Part shown: positions 1 through 5,567 of the stretch, one piece after another | Numbering within the stretch: the stretch's first letter is position 1 | Layout: each line of letters begins with the position of its first letter | Assembly (NCBI GenBank): GCA_964617695.1 | Contig: CAZTYW010000030.1 | Coordinates: 1 to 21,070 of the forward strand | Direction of reading: 5' to 3' | Length of the DNA: 21,070 nucleotides | From: CAZTYW01 sp964617695 | GTDB lineage: Bacteria; Chloroflexota; Dehalococcoidia; UBA2247; RBG-13-53-26 | Notes under the pieces: model-generated | Databases searched by the model: none | Told to the model about the DNA's origin: nothing | What the model saw: only the letters and a program-made list of their open reading frames with translations | Translations under genes and position numbers: made by a program

Positions 1-29
1 GCTCCTCGCAATGACGAAGGGGAGGGATG
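1..29. repeat. possible end of a dispersed repeat
   Basis: The window opens with GCTCCTCGCAATGACGAAGG followed by GGAGGGATG. This resembles the edge of short intergenic repeats, containing a CTCGCAATGACG core, that I associate with many environmental bacterial genomes including Chloroflexota. Only one copy is present here and it is cut by the window start, so the repeat status rests on recollection and not on internal duplication. Confidence 0.3.
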
Positions 30-33
30 TGGG

Positions 34-85
34 ACCGGTGCTGGCGCTTCTCGCCACGACGGGTGAGGAAGCCGGCCGCACCGGT
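34..85. repeat. nested inverted repeat (structured intergenic element)
   Basis: ACCGGTGC at 34-41 is matched by its exact reverse complement GCACCGGT at 78-85. Directly inside the left arm, TGGCG (42-46) and CGCCA (52-56) form a second hairpin with a CTTCT loop. The layout resembles a closing stem with an internal hairpin. It could be part of the adjacent repeat, a small structured RNA or protein-binding DNA. No known RNA family was recognised. Confidence 0.35.
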
Positions 86-98
86 AGTCTGATCCCTG

Positions 99-123
99 GG
101 TAGGGCAGGCCTGGCCCACCATT
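99..123 (+). terminator. weak terminator candidate for an upstream gene
   Basis: GGT-A-GGGC (99-106) can pair with GCCC-ACC (114-120) around the loop AGGCCTG, with one bulged A, and is followed by a short ATTT. The stem is seven pairs and the T-tract is poor. It is listed only because it lies upstream of the yggS promoter, where a terminator of a preceding rightward gene would be expected. Confidence 0.18.
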
Positions 124-190
124 TGTGCGTAACAACAGTCGTAGCCACCCTTCTGGAAATGTCGGCCCCGTTCCACTCCACCCGGCCACT

Positions 191-215
191 CCCCGCCCCC
201 CCCCACAACCTCCCC
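191..215 (-). other. G-quadruplex-type tract upstream of yggS
   Basis: The top strand reads C4, G, C9, then ACAACCT and C4. On the bottom strand this gives four runs of four G separated by loops of 7, 1 and 1 nt, which satisfies the usual intramolecular quadruplex pattern with four possible tetrads. It lies 20 bp upstream of the -35 box of the yggS promoter, on the template strand for that gene. A regulatory role is inference. Confidence 0.4.
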
Positions 216-235
216 TTAACCTCCGCGACCGCTCC

Positions 236-263
236 TTTACTTTAGCCCGCAATGCAGTATACT
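236..263 (+). promoter_or_regulatory. probable sigma-70-type promoter of yggS-proC-yggT
   Basis: TTTACT (236-241) and TATACT (258-263) are separated by 16 bp. The predicted transcript start is near 270, giving a leader of about 37 nt before the yggS ATG at 307. The -10 box matches the consensus at five of six positions and sits in an AT-richer patch of an otherwise GC-rich region. Confidence 0.5.
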
Positions 264-306
264 TTCACCTGAGAGCCGCCGGGACGGGTCGGCCACCTCA
301 AAGCGG

Positions 307-966
307 ATGAGCATCAGGGACAACGTCGGCGAGGTGCAGGCGAGCATCGCCAGGGCTGCGGACAGGGCGGGGAGGTCGCCGGACGACATAACTCTCATCG
401 CCGTGACCAAGACAATCGGACCCCAGCTTATCCAGCAGGCCTTCGAAGCAGGCGTCAGGCACTTCGGCGAGAACAGGGTCCAGGAGGCCCAGCAGAAGCT
501 CGGACTGCTGTCCGCACTTGACCCACCGCCGGCCTGGCACATGGTGGGCCACCTCCAGACAAACAAGGCCAGACTGGCCACTCAACTGTTCGACACCATA
601 CACAGCGTCGACTCGCTCAGACTGGCACAGGCCATCAGCCGCAGCGCCGGGCGGGACCTACCCGTCCTGGTACAGGTGAACGTCGCCGGGGAGGCAACCA
701 AGTCCGGGTTCCCTGCCGACGAAGCAGGCACAGCGGTGGAGCAGATATCCAGGCTGCCCCATATCCGGGTGACCGGGCTGATGACGATAGCCCCGCTCAC
801 CGCCAACCCCGAGGAAGTGAGACCCGTCTTCCGCCAGCTCAGGGCGCTGCGCGACTCACTGGGACTGGAGCACCTGTCAATGGGGATGACGGACGACTAC
901 GAGGTAGCCATCCAAGAGGGGGCGACCATGCTGCGTATCGGTCGCGCCATCTTCGGCGAAAGGTAG
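307..966 (+). CDS. yggS: YggS/PROSC-family PLP-binding protein
   Basis: This 219-aa protein belongs to the cytosolic YggS/YBL036C family, which binds pyridoxal 5'-phosphate without known enzymatic turnover and balances PLP and amino-acid pools. The PLP lysine is K35 in LIAVTKT, followed by the family block HFGENRVQEAQQK. The C-terminal phosphate-binding region reads LSMGMTDDYEVAI and ends RIGRAIFG, close to the family consensus. The length is typical. The ATG at 307 is preceded only by a weak purine stretch (AAAGCGG). It is the first gene of a rightward cluster; proC follows after 11 nt. The pairing of yggS with proC and yggT is common in bacteria and supports the assignment. Confidence 0.93.
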   Translation: MSIRDNVGEVQASIARAADRAGRSPDDITLIAVTKTIGPQLIQQAFEAGVRHFGENRVQEAQQKLGLLSALDPPPAWHMVGHLQTNKARLATQLFDTIHSVDSLRLAQAISRSAGRDLPVLVQVNVAGEATKSGFPADEAGTAVEQISRLPHIRVTGLMTIAPLTANPEEVRPVFRQLRALRDSLGLEHLSMGMTDDYEVAIQEGATMLRIGRAIFGER

Positions 967-977
967 GGACCAGCAAG

Positions 978-1781
978 ATGAAGATAGCGTTTATCGGGGC
1001 CGGAAACATGGGCGAGGCCATCATCCGCGGCATCCTGGACAGGGGCACCGTCAGGGCCAGCGACATACTGGCCACCGACGTCAGCGAGAAGCGGCGGTCC
1101 TACATAGGCGGCCAGTACGGGGTGGCCGTGGAAACGGACAACCGCCGGGCTGCAGAGCAGGCCGACAGCGTCGTCCTGGCCATCAAGCCCGTGGCGCTGC
1201 CCCAGGTGATGAAGGAGTTGAAGGGGACGCTCAAACCCGACCAGATGGCGCTGTCCATCGTCGCCGGGGCGACCGTGACCAGCCTGTGCGACGGGCTGGC
1301 CCACCGGGCCGTGGTGCGGGCCATGCCCAACATGCCGGCCCAGATCGGCGAAGGGGTCACCGTGTGGACGGCCACCGGCGAGGTAACGGAGGAGCAGAGG
1401 GAGAAAGCGTCCTCCATTCTGGGCGCCCTGGGCAGGGAGATATTCGTCTCTGACGAGAAGTACATCGACATGGCCACCGCAGTCAGCGGCAGCGGGCCGG
1501 CATACGTGTTCCTGATAATAGAGTCGCTGATCGATGCTGCGGTGCACATCGGCCTGCCCCGCGACATGGCCCGGGACCTGGTGCTGGACACAGTGTCGGG
1601 ATCAACACACCTGTGCCAGAAGTCCGGCAGGCACCCCGCCGAGTTGAAGAACCTGGTCACATCGCCCGGGGGGACATCGGCCGCCGGCCTGCTGCAACTG
1701 GAGGAAGGCGGCCTGCGTGCCCTGGTGGCCCAGGCTATCATCGCCGCCTACGACAGGGCCAGAGCACTGAGACAGGACTAG
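978..1781 (+). CDS. proC: pyrroline-5-carboxylate reductase
   Basis: ProC reduces 1-pyrroline-5-carboxylate to L-proline with NAD(P)H, the last step of proline synthesis, in the cytosol. The 267-aa sequence starts with a Rossmann motif (IGAGNMG, residues 6-12) and has LAIKP at 68-71. MPNMPAQIGEGVT lies near 116-128. The signature SGSGPAY at 170-176 and TSPGGTSAAGL at 228-238 form the substrate-binding and dimer domain. Length and motif order are normal. The gene lies 11 nt behind yggS and only 3 nt ahead of yggT, so the three are almost certainly one transcript. The ribosome binding site is weak, and translational coupling to yggS is plausible. Confidence 0.96.
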   Translation: MKIAFIGAGNMGEAIIRGILDRGTVRASDILATDVSEKRRSYIGGQYGVAVETDNRRAAEQADSVVLAIKPVALPQVMKELKGTLKPDQMALSIVAGATVTSLCDGLAHRAVVRAMPNMPAQIGEGVTVWTATGEVTEEQREKASSILGALGREIFVSDEKYIDMATAVSGSGPAYVFLIIESLIDAAVHIGLPRDMARDLVLDTVSGSTHLCQKSGRHPAELKNLVTSPGGTSAAGLLQLEEGGLRALVAQAIIAAYDRARALRQD

Positions 1782-1784
1782 AGG

Positions 1785-2042
1785 ATGGCTGCATTCGCCA
1801 CTGCGGTCGATATCGCCTGCCAGGTGCTCATCTGGATCATCGTCATCCGTGCCCTGGCGTCCTGGTTCAACGTCCGGCCGGACAATCCGGTGGTGTCGGC
1901 GCTATACCGCATCACAGAGCCGTTCCTCGACCCGCTGCGGCGCATTCTTCCCAGGGTGGGCATGTTTGACATCGCCCCCATCGCCGCCATCCTCGTCCTG
2001 CTGCTCATCAGTGAAGTGGTGCATATCCTGCCTACTCCCTAG
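1785..2042 (+). CDS. yggT: YggT-family membrane protein
   Basis: This is an 85-aa integral membrane protein of the YGGT family. It has two predicted membrane helices (about residues 6-27 and 62-83) around a conserved amphipathic segment containing NPVVSALYRITEPFLDPLRR. That segment is the family hallmark (NP...TEPFL.P.R). The E. coli homologue has been linked to osmotic or potassium stress, and homologues in Gram-positive bacteria sit near cell-division genes; the molecular function is unknown. The start ATG at 1785 lies 3 nt after the proC stop with GAGG just upstream. The next gene has its own promoter, so this ends the first transcription unit, although no convincing terminator hairpin is visible after it. 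Confidence 0.88.
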   Translation: MAAFATAVDIACQVLIWIIVIRALASWFNVRPDNPVVSALYRITEPFLDPLRRILPRVGMFDIAPIAAILVLLLISEVVHILPTP

Positions 2043-2074
2043 CCGGCGCTGGCGGAAAGCCCCTGGCCAAATCC

Positions 2075-2102
2075 TTGCTTTTTTGACAGCTTGTTGTATA
2101 AT
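2075..2102 (+). promoter_or_regulatory. promoter of cvpA
   Basis: TTGCTT (2075-2080) and a perfect TATAAT (2097-2102) are separated by 16 bp in the 96-bp gap between yggT and cvpA. The transcript start should be near 2109, giving a leader of about 30 nt. A run of six T (2079-2084) overlaps the -35 region. Confidence 0.7.
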
Positions 2103-2126
2103 GCTTCACTGACATTCGGCCCAAGC

Positions 2127-2141
2127 AGGAGGTGCCAGTTG
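2127..2141 (+). promoter_or_regulatory. ribosome binding site fixing the TTG start of cvpA
   Basis: AGGAGG at 2127-2132 stands six bases before the TTG at 2139-2141. An in-frame TTG exists upstream at 2091, but it lies at the promoter -10 box and so cannot be in the transcript. TTG 2139 is therefore chosen, giving a protein that begins MNWVDIAIIV, as CvpA-family proteins do. Confidence 0.75.
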
Positions 2142-2687
2142 AACTGGGTGGACATAGCCATAATCGTAGTTGCTGCTCTCGGCGGGATCATCGGCTACAA
2201 GCACGGCCTCATCCGGAGCGCGTTTACTGTAGCCGGACTTATCCTCGGCATAACCATTGCGGGCCATTTCTCCGACGGCCTGGCCGACAAGCTGTCTCCC
2301 AGCGGGGCCCAGTGGGCTTCCGTCGTTTCCTTCATTGTCATTCTGCTCATCGTCATAGTCATCGCCAACCTGATGGGCGCCGTGGTCAAGACATTCCTCA
2401 AGATCATGCTCATGGGCTGGCTGGACGCCATTGGCGGCATAGTCCTGGGAGCGGCCGCGGGGGCACTGGTGGTGGCGGCCGTTTTCACCACCGTGCTCCA
2501 ATGGGAGGCATCAGCAGGCAACATTCCCGTAGCCGGCGTGCCTCTGACAGGGGCAGCAGACGCCATCCGCGGCTCAAGTCTGGCCGACTTCCTGATAGAC
2601 AAGTTCCGGCTGGTGCTCAGTCTGCTGCCTGATAGATTCGACTCGGTGACTCAGTACTTCACCAACTCAACTAATTCGACGGCGTGA
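2139..2687 (+). CDS. cvpA: CvpA-family membrane protein
   Basis: This 182-aa protein belongs to the CvpA (colicin V production) family. It has four predicted membrane helices near residues 4-20, 24-43, 60-79 and 95-120, followed by a hydrophilic tail ending in NSTNSTA. The N-terminal NWVDIAIIVVAALGGIIGYKHG matches the family pattern (short D..I...., a GxxxG-like turn, then RG/HG). CvpA is an inner-membrane protein connected in enterobacteria with colicin V export and envelope stress tolerance; its role here is unknown. It starts at TTG 2139 with a strong ribosome binding site and its own promoter. Its stop overlaps the next start in GTGA (2684-2687), so the two genes are translationally coupled. 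Confidence 0.85.
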   Translation: MNWVDIAIIVVAALGGIIGYKHGLIRSAFTVAGLILGITIAGHFSDGLADKLSPSGAQWASVVSFIVILLIVIVIANLMGAVVKTFLKIMLMGWLDAIGGIVLGAAAGALVVAAVFTTVLQWEASAGNIPVAGVPLTGAADAIRGSSLADFLIDKFRLVLSLLPDRFDSVTQYFTNSTNSTA

Positions 2688-3040
2688 GCAGCAAGATACA
2701 CAGCTTCAAATTCGGTACGGTGGTTGTCGACGGCCGGAAATACCACCGGGACATTATTATCTCTGCCGATGGCGCAGTAAGGGAGAGGAAGGGTGGGATA
2801 TGGCGCTTCGGCCCCCACTCTATCAGCAAGGAAGAAATCGAGGCACTGACAGGAGCAGAAGTGGCAGTCATCGGCCTGGGAACTCTGTCCAGAGCCCACC
2901 TATCAGGTGCAGCAAAGGACTATGTTGATGACTCCAAGCTGGAGCTGCTGCTCCTTTCCTCACACGAAGCGACTGAGAAGATCAACGAACTGATGGGAAA
3001 AGGCAGGAGGGTCGCCGCCCTCCTGCACATAACCTGCTGA
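2684..3040 (+). CDS. Mth938-like (DUF498) domain protein
   Basis: This 118-aa protein matches the Mth938/DUF498 (AAMDC, NDUFAF3-like) fold. The family pattern is visible as IHSFKFGTVVVDGRKY near residues 5-20, then DIIISADG, then W-R-x-GPHSIS. The sequence around 55-67 (TGAEVAVIGLGT) corresponds to the usual 'vxviGtG' strand-loop. The biochemical function in prokaryotes is not established; the mitochondrial relative NDUFAF3 assists complex I assembly. The start is GTG at 2684, overlapping the cvpA stop, with no separate ribosome binding site, which suggests coupled translation. The last codons contain a perfect 9-bp hairpin that appears to act as the terminator of the opposite operon. The gene ends 4 nt from the convergent ferredoxin gene. 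Confidence 0.82.
   Translation: MSSKIHSFKFGTVVVDGRKYHRDIIISADGAVRERKGGIWRFGPHSISKEEIEALTGAEVAVIGLGTLSRAHLSGAAKDYVDDSKLELLLLSSHEATEKINELMGKGRRVAALLHITC
2998..3026 (-). terminator. intrinsic terminator of rsmD-coaD-fdx, embedded in the opposite gene
   Basis: GCAGGAGGG (3003-3011) and CCCTCCTGC (3018-3026) form a perfect 9-bp stem with a 6-nt loop. Read leftward, the stem is followed by C then TTTT (2998-3001) and CCC, a terminator pattern. Read rightward it is followed by ACATAACC with no T-tract. It therefore fits termination of the leftward operon, 19-42 nt past the ferredoxin stop, while lying within the coding end of the Mth938 gene. Confidence 0.65.
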
Positions 3041-3044
3041 CTGT

Positions 3045-3311
3045 CTAGGTAACCGCCGGAGTCTTACCCGGGTTCTGCTTCTGCCACTTGTCGAGCAACT
3101 GCCCTCTGGTCTCCTTATGGTCAGGGTCAGGCACACAGCAGTCAACAGGGCACATCTCGACGCACCTCGGTGACTCGAACCAGCCAACGCACTCGGTGCA
3201 CCTCTGAGGATCAATCACGTAGATCGTGTCCGCTTCCTTAATGGCCTCATTCTTGCAGTCTACCTCGCAGGCGCCGCAGCTAATGCAGTCCTCGGTAATC
3301 TTATATGCCAT
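3045..3311 (-). CDS. YfhL/Alvin-type 2[4Fe-4S] ferredoxin
   Basis: This is an 88-aa low-potential electron carrier with two [4Fe-4S] clusters. Cysteines are at 9, 12, 15 and 19 (CxxCxxCxxxC, followed by K instead of the usual P). A second set is at 38, 41, 50 and 54 (CxxC-x8-C-xxx-CP). The eight-residue spacing between the second and third cysteines of the second motif is the insertion that defines the Allochromatium/YfhL subgroup, as does the C-terminal extension after residue 60. Two extra cysteines (58, 59) follow. The ATG at 3311 has an excellent AGGAGG eight bases upstream. It follows coaD by 13 nt. Its redox partner is not in the window. Confidence 0.92.
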   Translation of the reverse strand: MAYKITEDCISCGACEVDCKNEAIKEADTIYVIDPQRCTECVGWFESPRCVEMCPVDCCVPDPDHKETRGQLLDKWQKQNPGKTPAVT

Positions 3312-3324
3312 CTAAGACACCTCC

Positions 3325-3819
3325 TTACCTTCTGCCGGACTTGTTGAAGAGCTTCCTCTTCAATGCAGTAGCGACGCATTCGGGCACAAAGACGTTGACG
3401 TCGCCTCCTCCCTGGGCCACCTCCTTGAGCAGGCTTGAGCTGATGAACTGACACTCGGCACTGGACATGAGACAGATGGTGTCAATGCTCGGGTCGAGCC
3501 GCTGGTTCATCAGTGCCATGTCAAACTCGCGCTCAAAATCGGAGCCCATGCGCAGCCCTCGCACGATGAAGCTAGCGCCTATCTCCTTGACGTACTCCAC
3601 GGTGAGGCAGCTATAGGACACCACGCTGATATTGGGCACATGGGCCAGCGCCTCCTTCACCATTTCCACCCTCTCTTCGGTGGAAAACAGGAGGTTCTTG
3701 GCGGGAGCATCAAAAACCCCGATGACCAGGCGTTCAAACAGGGCGGCCGCTCTAGCAGCTATGTCTACATGGCCTTTGGTTATGGGGTCAAAGCTGCCGG
3801 GGTAAAGAGCTAGTCTCAA
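3325..3819 (-). CDS. coaD: phosphopantetheine adenylyltransferase
   Basis: CoaD transfers AMP from ATP to 4'-phosphopantetheine to give dephospho-CoA, the penultimate step of CoA synthesis. The 164-aa sequence has the nucleotidyltransferase motif YPGSFDPITKGH (residues 6-17). It also has VRGLRMGSDFE (86-96) and ISSSLLKEVA (126-135), all hallmarks of bacterial PPAT, and the length is typical. The start is TTG at 3819-3817, chosen because AAGGAGG stands seven bases upstream and the protein then begins MRLALYPGSF as expected. The rsmD stop overlaps it in TTGA. The order rsmD-coaD-ferredoxin also occurs in distant bacteria such as Pseudomonas (from memory), which supports it as an old conserved neighbourhood. 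Confidence 0.95.
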   Translation of the reverse strand: MRLALYPGSFDPITKGHVDIAARAAALFERLVIGVFDAPAKNLLFSTEERVEMVKEALAHVPNISVVSYSCLTVEYVKEIGASFIVRGLRMGSDFEREFDMALMNQRLDPSIDTICLMSSAECQFISSSLLKEVAQGGGDVNVFVPECVATALKRKLFNKSGRR

Positions 3820-4367
3820 TTGTTGGCCTCCTTTCGGTAGATTGCAACATAGGTGTCGCCGTAGTGGCGATCCTTGAAGAGGCGGAACCGATCAACAGTT
3901 GCGGGCAAGGCCTGGCGGGCAGAACACTGCACTACCACGGTGGAGTCCGCCCCCACGACCTGAGAACTGAATAAGGTGGCCAACGTGTCGACCAGCGACT
4001 GGTCGGAATAGGGGGGATCGAGGGCTACTACCTCATAGGAATCGGTCAGCATCGAGAGCGCCTTGTTCACGCTGCAGCAATATACCTTTGCCTGCGAGGC
4101 GAAACCGGTCGCAGCCAGGTTCTGCCTGATTACCGCGCAGCACTTCGGGTTGCTTTCTACAAAGTCTGCCCGGTCAGCGCCCCTGCTGAGGGCCTCGATT
4201 CCCAGCGCACCACTGCCAGCATAAAGGTCAAGGAACCGCCACGGCGTACCAGTCATCGGCTGCACAATCGAGAATATTGCCCCCCGTACTAGCCCAGTGG
4301 TGGGACGTACTGAACCTTTCGGTGATTTGAGCTTTCTCCCCTTCGCCCTGCCAGCAATGACCCTCAT
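3816..4367 (-). CDS. rsmD: 16S rRNA (guanine966-N2)-methyltransferase RsmD
   Basis: RsmD methylates G966 of 16S rRNA using S-adenosylmethionine during small-subunit maturation. The 183-aa protein begins MRVIAGRAKGRKL, the family start, then RPTTGLVRGAIFSIV (21-35). The SAM-binding motif I is DLYAGSGALGIEAL (47-60), and the N-methyltransferase catalytic motif is DPPY (117-120). The length is normal. It is the first gene of the leftward rsmD-coaD-fdx operon; its stop shares TTGA with the coaD start. A near-consensus promoter lies so close upstream that the mRNA would have a leader of only about six bases, and no Shine-Dalgarno sequence is visible before the ATG. Confidence 0.95.
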   Translation of the reverse strand: MRVIAGRAKGRKLKSPKGSVRPTTGLVRGAIFSIVQPMTGTPWRFLDLYAGSGALGIEALSRGADRADFVESNPKCCAVIRQNLAATGFASQAKVYCCSVNKALSMLTDSYEVVALDPPYSDQSLVDTLATLFSSQVVGADSTVVVQCSARQALPATVDRFRLFKDRHYGDTYVAIYRKEANN

Positions 4368-4379
4368 GCCCAGTCTAAG

Positions 4380-4407
4380 ATTATAACGGAAAGGCGTTCG
4401 CAGTCAA
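4380..4407 (-). promoter_or_regulatory. promoter of rsmD-coaD-fdx
   Basis: On the minus strand TTGACT (4407-4402) and a perfect TATAAT (4385-4380) are separated by 16 bp. This is one of the best promoter matches in the window. The expected transcript start, about 7 nt past the -10 box, is near 4373, only a few bases before the rsmD ATG at 4367. Confidence 0.75.
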
Positions 4408-4471
4408 GTAGACCAGGCTGGTTATGTAGACATATCGCCGGGCGTCTGCGGCACAGGGGAAAGGCTGGCTC

Positions 4472-5563
4472 CTACCGCGGGAAGTCCCTGTCCAGCCGGC
4501 GGAGGGCTTCCTCCTTCTCCGAGGTGCCAATCCTGGCTTTACGCACCGCCTGCGCCAGCAGGTTGATGCTCCTGTCATACGTCTGCCGGTCAACGGGAAA
4601 GGGGTGACCGTCCTTCCCGCCGTGAGCAAAGCTGTACCGCGCCGGATCGCGGAAGCTGGCCGGGACACCGTAGACCAGCTCGGAAATCAGGCTCAGAGCG
4701 CGGACTGTCTTCGGGCCGACACCCTCCATGCCGATCAGCTCCTCGAAGCCCGCCGGCTGCCGATCGCGAATCAGGAACAGGTTCTTCCCCAACCTGTCAG
4801 GATGAATATCCTGGGTGGTGAGATGATGCCGCCTGGGCAGATCAAGCGTCTTGATCCTCCTCAGGTCGCCCAGGGTGGTCTCCACCGCCTGCCCCGTAGC
4901 AATGGAGGCAATCGTACCCCGCGCCGCATCGCTCTCGGCCGCCACCAGGTTCAGCACTTCGCCGCGGCCCTGCGAGCAAATGGCGGCGTGGGGCTCACAG
5001 ACGAAGTCGGCCACCGACTCGCCCAGCCAGTGATAGCGGCGAGCATAGCGGTTGACCTCGTTCATTCCCTGCTGGACCACCGCCCACGACCCGTCGTGGG
5101 TGAACAGGAAGTTGTGGTGATAGAGCTGGTACCCGTCCTGGACTGCAGAGCTGTCCACCTTGGCCGCCATGCGACTGGCATAGACCAGGCGTGATGGGTC
5201 GACGGAGATGTCAGGGCCGTGGCCCTCTATCTCCGCGGGAGTCCGCCTGGAAGTGCCACCCTTGCCGCCGGCAACGAACAGGCCGAGGTCCTTTTCCAGC
5301 CCCCTGAGTCCCTCCTTGAGAGCACCGCAGAGGGTGGTGGTGACGCCGCTGCTGTGCCAGTCGAAGCCGAGGACGCAGCCGAAGGCCTGGAACCAGCACG
5401 GGTCCGACATCCTCCGCAGCATCTCCACGGGCCCGAACTCGCTGACGATGAAAATAGTGATCTCCCTGGAGAGCTTGACCATCCTGTAGAACAGCCACGG
5501 AGGGGCCTTTCCGTAGTGCAGCGGCAGATTGGCTATGCCTGTTCTTGAACCCGTGCCGCCCAT
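4472..5563 (-). CDS. DUF763 family protein with helix-hairpin-helix
   Basis: This 363-aa protein belongs to DUF763 (COG1415), a family of unknown function frequent in archaea and thermophiles. Recognisable blocks are LPLHYGKAPPWLFYRM (13-28), SDPCWFQAFGCVLGFDWHSS (53-72), GGKG (99-102), LYHHNFLFTHDGSW (147-160) and AHGGKDGHPFPVDR (313-326). Residues 276-299 (IGMEGVGPKTVRAL) form a classic helix-hairpin-helix, suggesting DNA or structured nucleic acid binding. Many invariant His, Asp and Lys residues make a nuclease or other nucleic-acid enzyme plausible, but this is inference. The start is ATG 5563, 4 nt after the leuB stop; an upstream TTG/GTG-type extension would overlap leuB by 50 nt and lacks family similarity. 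It is the last gene of the leucine operon. Confidence 0.87.
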   Translation of the reverse strand: MGGTGSRTGIANLPLHYGKAPPWLFYRMVKLSREITIFIVSEFGPVEMLRRMSDPCWFQAFGCVLGFDWHSSGVTTTLCGALKEGLRGLEKDLGLFVAGGKGGTSRRTPAEIEGHGPDISVDPSRLVYASRMAAKVDSSAVQDGYQLYHHNFLFTHDGSWAVVQQGMNEVNRYARRYHWLGESVADFVCEPHAAICSQGRGEVLNLVAAESDAARGTIASIATGQAVETTLGDLRRIKTLDLPRRHHLTTQDIHPDRLGKNLFLIRDRQPAGFEELIGMEGVGPKTVRALSLISELVYGVPASFRDPARYSFAHGGKDGHPFPVDRQTYDRSINLLAQAVRKARIGTSEKEEALRRLDRDFPR

Positions 5564-5567
5564 GACA

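Noticed and set aside
125..310. 61-codon open frame in the leader region
   Set aside because: It is low-complexity and proline/arginine-rich over a C-tract, uses a non-ATG start without a ribosome binding site, and crosses the yggS promoter and start.
2083..2102. Perfect TTGACA followed by perfect TATAAT upstream of cvpA
   Set aside because: The spacing is only 8 bp, so the two boxes cannot act together. TTGCTT at 2075-2080 with a 16-bp spacer is the workable -35 box.
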